From Firmicutes bacterium UBA2530 (GTDB lineage Bacteria; Bacillota; Clostridia; Tissierellales; Sedimentibacteraceae), in NCBI GenBank assembly GCA_002340985.1, contig DDNC01000009.1, positions 124,528 through 179,787 on the forward strand: a DNA stretch of 55,260 nt. Reading direction: 5' to 3'. A program made the position numbers and the translations under genes. The notes beneath the pieces were generated by a model. That model was not told the DNA's origin, did not search any database, and worked only from the letters and a program-made list of their open reading frames with translations. Shown here one piece after another: positions 42,150 through 51,161 of the stretch (positions are counted from its first letter, which is position 1; each line of letters begins with the position of its first letter).

Positions 42150-42827
42150 TTAAATCTTTTGGACCTTTATTGGATCTTTACCAACGTAGTCTTCGTTAAT
42201 TTCCAACGTTCCTGCCGCTATTTCTCTTGCAATGATGTTTTCAAGATTGTATTTTTTTGTTTTATTTAATAAAAGTGTTGCTCCTATTCCAACTACAGTT
42301 GATATGGTTGTTGCCAAAATAACCGGTCCAACTATTTCAGTGCTTCCCTCTACTTGTATAGCTGAACGAAGCGCTAATACTGTTACAGGTATCAATGTGA
42401 TTGAAGTTGTACTGATAGCAAGAAGCATACACTGTGCATCTGTTGCAATATTTTTTGTTTTGTTAAGTGTTTGTAAATCTGCCATGGCCTTTAATCCAAA
42501 AGGTGTCGCAGCATTACCAATACCTAAGATATTTGCTGCAAAATACAAAGCCATAGAACTCATTGCAGGATGCTCTGCCGGTACATCAGGGAATAAAACT
42601 CTCATTACCGGTCCTATAAATTTTCCTAGTTTTTCACACAAGCCTGCTTTTTCCATCAAAGCCATAAATCCTGTAAAAAAAACCATGACTCCCACTAAAC
42701 CTATTACAATGTCTACTGCAATACCTGCAAAATTAAATAAAGCATCCTGTACTGCAACAATATTGCCTGTAAATATTCCGGCAACAACTGCTATGGCAAC
42801 TAAGCCAACCCAAATAAAATGTATCAT
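42150..42827 (-). CDS. spmA: SpmA-like membrane protein
   Basis: A 225-residue membrane protein, partner of SpmB. Features: LVGVMVFFTGFMALMEKAGLCEKL, PVMRVLFPDVPAEHPAMSSMALYFAANILGIGNAATPFGLKAM (the GNAATPFG signature) and TTSITLIPVTVLALRS. First gene of a two-gene unit with SpmB (18-bp gap). AAGGAG precedes the ATG. The promoter is of sigma-54 type, not a visible sporulation-sigma type. Confidence 0.88.
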   Translation of the reverse strand: MIHFIWVGLVAIAVVAGIFTGNIVAVQDALFNFAGIAVDIVIGLVGVMVFFTGFMALMEKAGLCEKLGKFIGPVMRVLFPDVPAEHPAMSSMALYFAANILGIGNAATPFGLKAMADLQTLNKTKNIATDAQCMLLAISTTSITLIPVTVLALRSAIQVEGSTEIVGPVILATTISTVVGIGATLLLNKTKKYNLENIIAREIAAGTLEINEDYVGKDPIKVQKI

Positions 42828-42865
42828 TCCATTTTTCTCCTTTGTTTTGTTGTTTTCTTATTTAT

Positions 42866-42881
42866 AGCAATTTATATGCCA
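42866..42881 (-). promoter_or_regulatory. sigma-54 promoter of spmAB
   Basis: Minus strand TGGCATATAAATTGCT matches TGGCAY-N5-TTGCW at every fixed position. The predicted start is near 42855, about 28 nt before the spmA ATG. Confidence 0.8.
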
Positions 42882-43004
42882 AATTTCTACACTGTTTTTT
42901 TTGATTAGCATTATAAAAATCACCTCATATTTCAAACAAATTATTTATTATAATAAAACACTTTGATTGTGCATGCAATAATACGTTCTAATTACAGAAC
43001 CCCA

Positions 43005-43022
43005 TTTCCTTGATTCAGGAAA
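43005..43022. promoter_or_regulatory. candidate sigma-54 activator site upstream of spmAB
   Basis: TTTCCTTGATTCAGGAAA, a dyad TTTCCT/AGGAAA with a 6-bp centre, about 125-140 bp upstream of the -24 element. TTTTCTTAATACAGGACA before the dipeptidase promoter matches at 14 of 18 positions. The rest of 42882-43153 shows nothing else I can name. Confidence 0.5.
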
Positions 43023-43153
43023 AACTTTTAAAATTCGCTCTTTACTTTTCAACGGTATATCTATAAAATTGATTTAATTGATGATTTACACTTAAGCAAT
43101 AATTTTCATTACATTTTTTGTGCCTGAGTGTTGCGAAAGGAAAGTTTATATTT

Positions 43154-43744
43154 ATGGAAAAAATTAAGTACTACTATACCTCAATGTCTAAACAGGTTTT
43201 TTTGATTACTCTTGCTTTACTGCTTATTGCAAGGTCTATTGTATTTATTGAAGTGATTTTTTTTAATATTAACAACTATCCAACCACTTATAATTTAAGG
43301 GTTGCATTGTTTATTCACTTTGTATATTTATTGATAACTATTTTCTTTTTCTTTGGGCATAAGTATTTTATTGCCGAATATGATGAAAATAATATTGTTT
43401 ACACTAACAAAATCTTGAGAAGAAAAAATAAAGTTGAGCTTAAAGATATTCAAAAAGCTGTTTTAGGGAAAAGAGGGATTTCGCTTTACACCAGCCCTCA
43501 AAAAAAACCTTGCTTCTTTCTTCCGTTCTTTCGATTAGGTGTTGTTTCACCTGTGGGTGTTGATGGATTTTACAAAATATTAAAATCAAAAGATATTTTA
43601 TTAGAAAAGAAGTTTACCATACTTCCGGGTCATGGCAAGTACAAAAAAATCTTTTCTGTTCTGTATTCATGTCTCGCTCTTTTCACACTGGCATATCTTA
43701 CTCAGGCGTTAGCTTTGATTTTCGCAATAATTAAAAACAGGTAA
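43154..43744 (+). CDS. membrane protein of unknown function with a possible PH-like core
   Basis: From the ATG at 43154 (GAAAGGAAAG upstream; an in-frame TTG at 43120 is less likely) 196 residues. Two hydrophobic segments (about 10-35 and 50-70) precede a soluble core (KYFIAEYDENNIVYTNKILRRKNKVELKDIQKAVLGKRGISLYTS), and a third segment ends the chain (LYSCLALFTLAYLTQALALIF). The core has the beta pattern seen in bacterial PH-like membrane proteins, a tentative reading. It lies between the two sigma-54 promoters, oriented away from spmA, and converges with the dipeptidase gene. Confidence 0.6.
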   Translation: MEKIKYYYTSMSKQVFLITLALLLIARSIVFIEVIFFNINNYPTTYNLRVALFIHFVYLLITIFFFFGHKYFIAEYDENNIVYTNKILRRKNKVELKDIQKAVLGKRGISLYTSPQKKPCFFLPFFRLGVVSPVGVDGFYKILKSKDILLEKKFTILPGHGKYKKIFSVLYSCLALFTLAYLTQALALIFAIIKNR

Positions 43745-43747
43745 TGC

Positions 43748-43791
43748 AATAAACAGCAAGGGATGGCTTAAACCATCCCTTGCTGTTTATT
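43748..43791. terminator. bidirectional terminator (19-bp perfect stem)
   Basis: AATAAACAGCAAGGGATGG (43748-43766) pairs perfectly with 43773-43791 around a 6-nt loop, with AT-rich flanks, between convergent genes. Confidence 0.9.
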
Positions 43792-43830
43792 GTATATTCT
43801 TCTGTCTCATATCTTAACGTTGAATATTGC

Positions 43831-44778
43831 TTAAGATATGCATTCCTCTATTATTCTCATAGCGTTGAGATGGCAAATTTTATCTATCTCATCGCTTTTG
43901 AAATGTTTTTCTAAAGCATTTATAAGAATGGGATATCCCGAATAGTCTTTTATTTCTAATTCATCATCTATTCCATCAAAATCTGAGCCAAGCGCTATAC
44001 TTTCTATTCCTGCTTTGTCAGCCATGTAGACTGTATGCAGCACAATATCATCAACTCTGGAGTAGGTTGAGCCTTCTCTTAAAAACTCTGCGCAAAAGTT
44101 CACTCCCACTACTCCACCCTTTTCACCTAAAACCTTAAGTTGCTTGTCCGTCAAATTTCTTTGGTGACCGCTCAATGCTCTTGCACATGAGTGGGAAGCG
44201 ACAAATGGCTTCTTAGAATGCTCGGCAACATCGAAAAAACCACCCTCTGACAAATGGGACACATCAACAATCATTCCAAGCTTATTCATTTCACAAACCA
44301 CTTCTAACCCAAACGGTTTAAGTCCTAACATATGTAGTTTTTCATCCTTGCTGCAGGGAAAGCCTATGGAATTTTCATAATTCCATGTGAGAGTTATGAG
44401 CCTTACACCCATATTGTATATTTCATTTAATCGTTCAATTTTATCGCCAAGCATCACCCCGTCTTCGACAGCTAAAATTGAAGAAATTTTACCCTCTGCC
44501 CTATTTTTCTCAAAATCTTTCCAATTATAAACAGGTCTTATGGTGGCGTTATTTTTTTCCAATTCTCTTTTATAAACCAAGTAAACTTCGTGAAATATAT
44601 CATATGGATCCATTGTCTTCATTTCATTCCTTGAAATATAGATGGCAAAAAACTGCGCTAATGCTCCTCCCTCTTGCATCTTTTTAATACTTATATGGCT
44701 GGGATTATCCCGCAATTCCATATTTTTATCCCTATAAAAGTTCAACAAAGTATCACAGTGAAAATCTATTATATTCAT
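43831..44778 (-). CDS. membrane-dipeptidase-family (M19) zinc dipeptidase
   Basis: From the ATG at 44778 (AAGGAAGAGG ahead) 315 residues. Zinc ligands of the renal-dipeptidase family are present: DFHCDTLLNFYRD (His7, Asp9), SSILAVEDGVML (bridging Glu), VDVSHLSEGGFFDV (His), FVASHSCARALSGHQRNLTD (His) and ALGSDFDGIDD (Asp). It cleaves dipeptides; no signal peptide is seen, so it should be cytoplasmic. A sigma-54 promoter lies just upstream and a sigma-54 activator gene follows on the upstream side. Confidence 0.92.
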   Translation of the reverse strand: MNIIDFHCDTLLNFYRDKNMELRDNPSHISIKKMQEGGALAQFFAIYISRNEMKTMDPYDIFHEVYLVYKRELEKNNATIRPVYNWKDFEKNRAEGKISSILAVEDGVMLGDKIERLNEIYNMGVRLITLTWNYENSIGFPCSKDEKLHMLGLKPFGLEVVCEMNKLGMIVDVSHLSEGGFFDVAEHSKKPFVASHSCARALSGHQRNLTDKQLKVLGEKGGVVGVNFCAEFLREGSTYSRVDDIVLHTVYMADKAGIESIALGSDFDGIDDELEIKDYSGYPILINALEKHFKSDEIDKICHLNAMRIIEECIS

Positions 44779-44812
44779 ATGCCTCTTCCTTTTTAGTTTT
44801 TTTATTCTACAT

Positions 44813-44828
44813 TGCAAACATCATGCCA
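44813..44828 (-). promoter_or_regulatory. sigma-54 promoter of the dipeptidase gene
   Basis: Minus strand TGGCATGATGTTTGCA is a full match to TGGCAY-N5-TTGCA. The predicted start is near 44802, about 24 nt before the ATG. Confidence 0.85.
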
Positions 44829-44885
44829 ATAATAAGTTACGAAATATCTGTAATATTACACTTATTTTTTTCTATAAACACGCGC

Positions 44886-44903
44886 TTTTCTTAATACAGG
44901 ACA
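44886..44903. promoter_or_regulatory. candidate activator site upstream of the dipeptidase promoter
   Basis: TTTTCTTAATACAGGACA matches the spmAB upstream dyad at 14 of 18 positions and is 58-75 bp upstream of the -24 element. A related half, TATTTTCAGGAAAATA (dyad arms TATTTTC/GAAAATA), follows at 44912-44927. Confidence 0.5.
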
Positions 44904-44971
44904 ATTAGTACTATTTTCAGGAAAATAATAATATGATTTACAATGTGTTTATGTTATTTAAAAACTATCTT

Positions 44972-46816
44972 CTAACTTTGTATAAAATATTTTTTAAGTT
45001 TTTCATAAAAAACTGATTTTGATACATCCAGGTCCTGCATAGCCTTTGCTTTATTACCGTTTGCTATAATAAGGGCATCCTTTATTATTCTCTTTTCAGC
45101 TTCCTCTATTTGTTCTCTCATAGAATTTCCCTTTGCTACAAATTCTTTTATATTAATATGCTCAGGGTATATCCAATTTGTATCACATAAAGTTACGGCA
45201 CGTTCAATCACATTCTCTAATTCACGAACATTTCCGGGCCAATCATATCTAATCAATTTATCTAAAGCTTCTCCTGAAAATTGTTTGAGTTCTATGTCAT
45301 ATCTTGTGCAAATTTTATTTAAAATTCTATTAATCAATGTATATAAATCAGATTTATGTTCTCTAAGCGGAGGCATATGTATTGGAAAAACATTTATTCT
45401 ATAATATAAGTCCTGTCTGAAAGTCCCATTTAGCACTTCTTCTTCAAGTTTTTTATTTGTTGCTGCAATAACTCTTACATCTATTGGTATGGGCTTAGAC
45501 GAACCAACCCTGTAAATTATTTTGTTTTGTAGTACATGAAGGAGTTTCACCTGTATTTCCAACGGCAAATCACCTATTTCATCTAAAAAGATCGTACCTC
45601 CGTTTGCATTTTCAAAAAAACCGGAGCGCCCTGAGGACAACGCTCCGGTAAAAGCACCTCCCACATATCCAAACAATTCACTTTCAAAAAGTGTTGGAGC
45701 TATTGCATTGCAGTTGACCTCCACAAATGGAGAATGTTTGTTGTTTTTTTCATGAATGAGTCTGGCTATCAATGATTTGCCTGTTCCGCTTTCACCTGTG
45801 ATAATTACATTGAATTTGGTGTTTGATGCCTTATGCGCCAAATACTTCAGCTGGTTAATCGAATGGCTGTTTCCCACAAACTCTTGAAAGAAATTTTCAG
45901 ATATATAACCATAAGAAATAGTACGGTTTGCGTAACTTTTTTCTATTTCCATCAGTATTTGATTTCTATCATCTAATAATTTTTCAAGTTCAGAGGCATC
46001 TTGTATTCTTATCATAGCGCCCACTATTTTATCTTTTTCTTGAATTGCTTTTATTGAACACAAGACTAATCTTTTATTGATTTCACAAAAATCATTGCCG
46101 ATTTCATTTTTTTGACCGGACAAAACTTCTTCCAAGTACTGCAACAGCTTTCCTTTTTCAAATATGTCCTCTATTTTTTTCCCAAAAACTTGAATTGACT
46201 CTCTATTATCTCCTTTTGAAAGATATACCTTGCCGCTTAAAATTTCTTTTATAGATTCTTTTTTTATCGTATATCCTTTTTCTTGAAAAAATTTTATCTT
46301 ACCTGTTTTTCCGTCAATAATAACCATATGCCCAAAACATTCAAAAAATGTAACACAAAAGGTATTTTCATTGACTTTAATTTGAATGTTCTTTTTTGTA
46401 ACATCAACATTGATCTGTATACTAAAACCTAAATAGTTTGTATCCAAAGAAAAATCTTGATTCAAATTTGTTCCCCTAATATATTTGTATACAGGTTTTA
46501 TTTTGTTGTTTTCAAAAACTCCTATAGCAATTAAACAATCTTTTGACTGTATGTCTTTATTTGTAATATTGATTTTTTTTAAATCTTCAGGCGATAAATT
46601 ACCGTCATCATTTCCTATCCCCATATCTGCAATTATTACAATATCATCCTTTAATACCTTTCCGCCTTCATGAAAAGCATATCTGTCAAAAATAATTCCT
46701 GTTATTCTTTTTGCTTTTTCATTAAACAGGGAAATTCTCTTTTCGTCATCCACAAGAATTATGCCCTCTTCTAAATGGTCTGTAACAAATCTCAACAGCT
46801 CAGAATCTTCTATCAT
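44972..46816 (-). CDS. sigma-54-dependent transcriptional activator
   Basis: A 614-residue enhancer-binding protein. An N-terminal PAS-type segment (about 8-60, EEGIILVDDEKRISLFNEKAKRITG) is followed by an uncharacterised region (about 60-200, beta-rich) and a second PAS-like part (about 200-290). The AAA+ domain has GESGTGKS, GAFTGALSSG (intact GAFTGA), FLDEIGDLP and a Fis-type helix-turn-helix at the end (NKAMAMQDLDVSKSVFYEKLKKY in part). RBS AAGGAGG. It very likely activates the dipeptidase and spmAB promoters nearby. The inducing signal is unknown. Confidence 0.9.
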   Translation of the reverse strand: MIEDSELLRFVTDHLEEGIILVDDEKRISLFNEKAKRITGIIFDRYAFHEGGKVLKDDIVIIADMGIGNDDGNLSPEDLKKINITNKDIQSKDCLIAIGVFENNKIKPVYKYIRGTNLNQDFSLDTNYLGFSIQINVDVTKKNIQIKVNENTFCVTFFECFGHMVIIDGKTGKIKFFQEKGYTIKKESIKEILSGKVYLSKGDNRESIQVFGKKIEDIFEKGKLLQYLEEVLSGQKNEIGNDFCEINKRLVLCSIKAIQEKDKIVGAMIRIQDASELEKLLDDRNQILMEIEKSYANRTISYGYISENFFQEFVGNSHSINQLKYLAHKASNTKFNVIITGESGTGKSLIARLIHEKNNKHSPFVEVNCNAIAPTLFESELFGYVGGAFTGALSSGRSGFFENANGGTIFLDEIGDLPLEIQVKLLHVLQNKIIYRVGSSKPIPIDVRVIAATNKKLEEEVLNGTFRQDLYYRINVFPIHMPPLREHKSDLYTLINRILNKICTRYDIELKQFSGEALDKLIRYDWPGNVRELENVIERAVTLCDTNWIYPEHINIKEFVAKGNSMREQIEEAEKRIIKDALIIANGNKAKAMQDLDVSKSVFYEKLKKYFIQS

Positions 46817-47007
46817 TTGTGCCTCCTTATCTTATTCAGTTGAAATATTATAGCAAATAATAGATTTACTGCTATTTCATCAACCCTTTGTATCGTAATT
46901 TCCTCTTGTAGATTCAAAATAGAAATAACTCTTAAACACAGTTTGAAATAATTATATCACAATTAATAAAAAGATATAGGGAAAATTTATAAGCAATCAG
47001 GTTTGCT

Positions 47008-48279
47008 CTACAGTTTAGCTATATCAAATGTATCCGCGAGCAGCGTCCAGTTCTGGGTAAAAGGGTATCCCAGACCCCAGTAGCTTAACCCCCTCAGTCC
47101 ATATTCTTTGACCAAATCGAACTTTGCCTGTGCGCTTCTTGCATCCTCAAACCAAACCTCATGTGCATTGCCATTCTCATCACTGTATCGGAAAAACGGA
47201 GATTGGGCCACATAATCATACTGTATCTGGGCATTGTGTGCATATGCCCGTTCCATTGCCTCTTCCACGCTTATGGTTTCGGCATTCTGTCCCGGTTGAA
47301 ATGGCAGAGTCCAGTCTCTGGCATATATCTGAAACCCCATCAGTATTTTGTCCCTGGGTATAACCGTAACAGCATAATCAAGAACCTTTCTCATTTCATT
47401 TACAGGAGAAATGGCTCTTGGCTGTCCGCCCCTCCAGCCCCATTCATATGTCATAAGAACAACAAAATCAGCAACCTTCCCGTGAAACGGGTAGTCGTGA
47501 GCCTCATACAGCAATCCTCTCTGATCTGGGCTCGACTTGGGTGCCAGAGATGTGGAAACGAAAAATCCTTCTTCATGAAGTTTGTTTACAGTGCTTTCAA
47601 GAAAGTTGTTGTATGCCTCCCTATCCTCTGGAAGCACATATTCAAAATCAATGTTCAGGCCTCTGTAGCCCTTGTCCTTCATTGTATTTATTACATTGCT
47701 CTGAAGATTGGCAACTGCATCAGGATTGTTAAGAACCTTATGTGCAATGTCTTCTCCGGGAATATTTGTAGTGAAATTAACAATTGACATCATAGGAACA
47801 ATACCATGAGCTATGGCCTCACCAATGGCTGCATCATCGTCTATGGGAGTCAGGCTGCCGTCCTCCTGCACAATGTATGCGAATGGAGTCAGGTATGTAA
47901 GTTCATCTCCCACCTCATTAACAATGGGCACCGCATCCTGTCCCAGCATGTATGTAAATGCGTTGACTTCAATTTCAGGTCTCGACTTCTCGGGGATTCT
48001 CAGAACCTGACCTACATACAGGTTTTCGGGATTGAGAATTCTATTTTCCCACAACAAATCCTGCACCGACACTCCATGGCTCTGGGCTATTTTCCATGCG
48101 CTGTCTCCCGGTTTCACAGTGTGAGTAGCTGGTTCTTCAGGTATCAGGAGTGACTGCCCCACCAAAAGCGTGTTCGGATCCGGCAATCCGTTTGCTTCAA
48201 CTATTTTATTGACATCGGAATTGAATTTATCGGCTATTTCCCATAAAACATCCCCATTTTGTACAACATATATAAACAT
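47008..48279 (-). CDS. LysM-GH18 cortex-lytic-type glucosaminidase (SleL/YaaH family)
   Basis: A 423-residue protein without a signal peptide: LysM repeats at about 3-47 and 52-96, then a GH18 domain. The catalytic motif reads GLNIDFEYV (Asp211, Glu213), the family's reduced DxE form, followed by VVLMTYEWGWRGGQPRAISPV and LRGLSYWGLGYPF. Known members bind spore cortex and cleave N-acetylglucosamine bonds during germination; some stay in the coat. This supports a spore-forming host. GAGGAGG precedes the ATG. It lies 62 bp downstream of purD on the same strand. Confidence 0.9.
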   Translation of the reverse strand: MFIYVVQNGDVLWEIADKFNSDVNKIVEANGLPDPNTLLVGQSLLIPEEPATHTVKPGDSAWKIAQSHGVSVQDLLWENRILNPENLYVGQVLRIPEKSRPEIEVNAFTYMLGQDAVPIVNEVGDELTYLTPFAYIVQEDGSLTPIDDDAAIGEAIAHGIVPMMSIVNFTTNIPGEDIAHKVLNNPDAVANLQSNVINTMKDKGYRGLNIDFEYVLPEDREAYNNFLESTVNKLHEEGFFVSTSLAPKSSPDQRGLLYEAHDYPFHGKVADFVVLMTYEWGWRGGQPRAISPVNEMRKVLDYAVTVIPRDKILMGFQIYARDWTLPFQPGQNAETISVEEAMERAYAHNAQIQYDYVAQSPFFRYSDENGNAHEVWFEDARSAQAKFDLVKEYGLRGLSYWGLGYPFTQNWTLLADTFDIAKL

Positions 48280-48341
48280 GGCGACCTCCTCGGCTATTAT
48301 ATATTATTAATATATTCATCCGGGCGCTCGCCATGATTAAT

Positions 48342-49592
48342 TTATTTCGCTATATCTGTCCTGTACTCCATTTTTTCAAAATGAATTTTCGGAATATTTT
48401 TATAGACCTTTTCTCTTGCTTCCTCTGTTGTTTTACCCATTGCCGTAACTGCAAGAACTCTGCCGCCGTCAGTAATTATTTTTCCACTCTCAGCTCTTGT
48501 TCCTCCGTGGAACACTATTACATCATCATCGAGGTTGTCTAATCCTGCTATTTCCTTGCCTTTTTCATAGTACTCGGGATATCCTCCCGATGTAAGAACA
48601 ACCGTAACGCATTTTTCTTCCTTCCACTGCAAGTCCTCTTCCTTTAGGCTGCCTTCCGTACATTTGAGCATAATATGTGCCAAATCTGATTCCAGCCGTG
48701 GAAGCACAACCTCTGTTTCAGGATCTCCAAATCGGGTGTTGTATTCCAATACTTTTGCTTTGTTGCCCCTGACCATCAGCCCGATGAACAGCACTCCCCT
48801 GAAATCAATATTCTCTGTCTTAAGCCCCTTCAATGTTGTTTTAAGTATATTTTCACTGATATATTTTCTGAGTTCATCCGTGTATATGCTGTTGGGAGAA
48901 AAGCATCCCATTCCTCCGGTGTTAAGGCCCCTGTCGTTGTCCCGTGCTCTTTTGTAGTCCCTTGCACTTTCCATTGGAATAATAGTTTTTCCGTCCACAA
49001 AGCAAAGAAGTGATGCCTCAATACCCTCAAGAAACTCTTCAATTACAACAGTATCGCCTGCATCGCCGAACTGCCTGTCATTCATTATGCCGTCTATTGC
49101 TTTTTCAGCTTCTTCTTTTGTCTGGCAAATGATAACTCCCTTGCCCGCCGCCAGTCCGTCAGCCTTGACCACAAGGGGCACAGTGAAATTATTCAGTGCA
49201 GCCTTTGCTTCCTCCAGACTTGTACAAGAACGGTACATTGCCGAAGGAATGCCGTATTTTTGCATGAATTCCTTGGAATATGACTTACTTCCTTCCAGAC
49301 GTGCTCCCTTGCTGCAAGGCCCGAATGTTTTTATTCCCTTTTCTTCGAGTATATCCGTAAGTCCCATGACCAAAGGAACCTCCGGCCCTATAACAGTCAG
49401 ATTTATATTTTCTGAAACAGCAAATTCAGCCAAGCCCTCAAGATTATCAACACCAATATTTATACATTCAGCAACCTGTAAAATACCGCCGTTGCCCGGA
49501 GCACAATAAATTTTATCCACCATGGAGCTTTGCTTTAACTTCCAGCAAATAGCGTGCTCTCTGGCTCCGCCTCCAACCACCAAAATTTTCAT
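48342..49592 (-). CDS. purD: phosphoribosylamine-glycine ligase
   Basis: A 416-residue ATP-grasp enzyme forming glycinamide ribonucleotide. Starts KILVVGGGAREHAICWKL, includes the ATP-grasp stretch VKADGLAAGKGVIIC, GGMGCFSPN and the metal-binding EYNTRFGDPETEVVLPRL. Last gene of the purine row, eight bases after purH. No terminator is visible before the SleL-type gene, so some read-through is possible. Confidence 0.96.
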   Translation of the reverse strand: MKILVVGGGAREHAICWKLKQSSMVDKIYCAPGNGGILQVAECINIGVDNLEGLAEFAVSENINLTVIGPEVPLVMGLTDILEEKGIKTFGPCSKGARLEGSKSYSKEFMQKYGIPSAMYRSCTSLEEAKAALNNFTVPLVVKADGLAAGKGVIICQTKEEAEKAIDGIMNDRQFGDAGDTVVIEEFLEGIEASLLCFVDGKTIIPMESARDYKRARDNDRGLNTGGMGCFSPNSIYTDELRKYISENILKTTLKGLKTENIDFRGVLFIGLMVRGNKAKVLEYNTRFGDPETEVVLPRLESDLAHIMLKCTEGSLKEEDLQWKEEKCVTVVLTSGGYPEYYEKGKEIAGLDNLDDDVIVFHGGTRAESGKIITDGGRVLAVTAMGKTTEEAREKVYKNIPKIHFEKMEYRTDIAK

Positions 49593-49600
49593 AGTGCCTC

Positions 49601-51157
49601 CTAATGTTTGAAATGTCTCATGTCTGTAAATATCATTGACATATTGTGTTTATCGCATTCTTCTATTGAAGCACCGTCATTCAAGGATCCTCCCGGCTGG
49701 ATTATTGCTGTTATTCCGGCTCTTACAGCTTCCTGCACACAGTCTGGAAACGGGAAAAACGCATCAGAAGCAAGTACCGCTCCTTTTAAGCTTTCCTTAC
49801 CTAAAAATTCCACACCATGCTCTATTGCCTGCCTGCATGCCCATATGCGGTTAACCTGTCCCGGCCCTATTCCCACAGACTGCCCGTCTTTAACTATTGT
49901 TATGGCATTTGATTTCGTATGCTTCACAATTTTCCACGCAATTATCAAATCCTTCATTTCATGCTCAGAAGGTTGTTTTTTTGTTACGGTCTTCAGTAAG
50001 ACATCATCCGGTAAAAGCTTTGAATCTATGGTCTGAACAAGTATTCCACCTGCTACCTTTTTAATGTCGTAAGCATTTTCATCCTGCTTCTTTTCAATGT
50101 CTTTCAAGAGCAGAAGCCTTATATTTTTCTTGGACTTAAGTATGCTCAGAGCGTCTTGGGAATATGAAGGCGCCACAACTATTTCAAGGAAAATATTATT
50201 TATTTCCTCAGCTGTCTTCTCGTCAATTTCCCTGTTAAACACCACAATTCCTCCGAATATGGATGTTGGATCTGCTCTGTATGCCTTCATGAATGAGTCG
50301 TAAGTATTTTCGCCAATGCCTACACCGCATGGATTTGAATGCTTGCATGCTACAACGGCAGGCTCTTCAAATTCCTTCAGCAGTTCAAGAGCTCCGTTTG
50401 TATCATTTATATTATTGAACGAAAGCTCCTTTCCGTGGAGCTGTACCGCAGATGAAAGCATTCCCTTCCCGCCTGTAACTTCCTTGTAAAATGCTGCTCT
50501 TTGATGAGGGTTTTCTCCGTAGCGCATATCCTGTACCTTTTCATAGGTAAGGGTAATTGTTTCCGGTAAGCTTAGGTCTCCCCTCTCTTTTTTAATATAA
50601 GAGGCTATAAGTGCATCATAGTGAGCAGTATGCTCAAACACCTTTGAGCACAGATACAGCTTAGTATCAGGATACACTTCATTGCATGCTTTCAACTCCT
50701 CAATTATTCTGTCATAATCAGCAGGGTCAACTACTACGGCAACATCCTGATAATTCTTTGCGGCGGAGCGCAGCATTGTTGGCCCTCCTATATCTATATT
50801 TTCAATTGCTTCCTGCCTTGAAACATTTTCTTTAAGAATAGTCTGCTTGAATGGATATAAATTCACAGCTACAATATCAATGGTTTCAACATTGAGCTTC
50901 CTCAGGCTGTTCATATGCTCCGGATTAGACCGCACTGCCAGAAGCCCGGCATGAATTTTGGGGTGCAGAGTTTTTACCCTTCCGTCCAGACACTCGGGAA
51001 ATCCGGTAATCTCTGAAATACCGATTACCTTTATTCCGGCATCACTCAGTGCCTTGTGTGTTCCTCCAGTTGAAATTATTTCAACTCCCAGCTCCTGAAG
51101 CTCCTTGGCAAATTCTACAATTCCTGTTTTATCAGATACGCTTATTAAGGCTCTCAT
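49601..51157 (-). CDS. purH: bifunctional AICAR formyltransferase / IMP cyclohydrolase
   Basis: A 518-residue two-domain enzyme for the last two steps to IMP. The N-terminal IMP cyclohydrolase (MGS-like) domain has ALISVSDKTGIVEFA, STGGTHKAL and GRVKTLHPKIHAGLL. The C-terminal transformylase domain has MRYGENPHQRAAFYK, HGKELSFNNINDTNGAL, ACKHSNPCGVG (catalytic Lys-His) and GIGPGQVNRI. All key motifs intact, normal length. Confidence 0.96.
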   Translation of the reverse strand: MRALISVSDKTGIVEFAKELQELGVEIISTGGTHKALSDAGIKVIGISEITGFPECLDGRVKTLHPKIHAGLLAVRSNPEHMNSLRKLNVETIDIVAVNLYPFKQTILKENVSRQEAIENIDIGGPTMLRSAAKNYQDVAVVVDPADYDRIIEELKACNEVYPDTKLYLCSKVFEHTAHYDALIASYIKKERGDLSLPETITLTYEKVQDMRYGENPHQRAAFYKEVTGGKGMLSSAVQLHGKELSFNNINDTNGALELLKEFEEPAVVACKHSNPCGVGIGENTYDSFMKAYRADPTSIFGGIVVFNREIDEKTAEEINNIFLEIVVAPSYSQDALSILKSKKNIRLLLLKDIEKKQDENAYDIKKVAGGILVQTIDSKLLPDDVLLKTVTKKQPSEHEMKDLIIAWKIVKHTKSNAITIVKDGQSVGIGPGQVNRIWACRQAIEHGVEFLGKESLKGAVLASDAFFPFPDCVQEAVRAGITAIIQPGGSLNDGASIEECDKHNMSMIFTDMRHFKH

Positions 51158-51161
51158 TTAT

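Noticed and set aside
43116..43132. Possible sigma-54 promoter TGTGCCTGAGTGTTGCG before the PH-like gene
   Set aside because: The TTGC part fits but the essential GG at -24 is missing, and the leader would be too short for the RBS.
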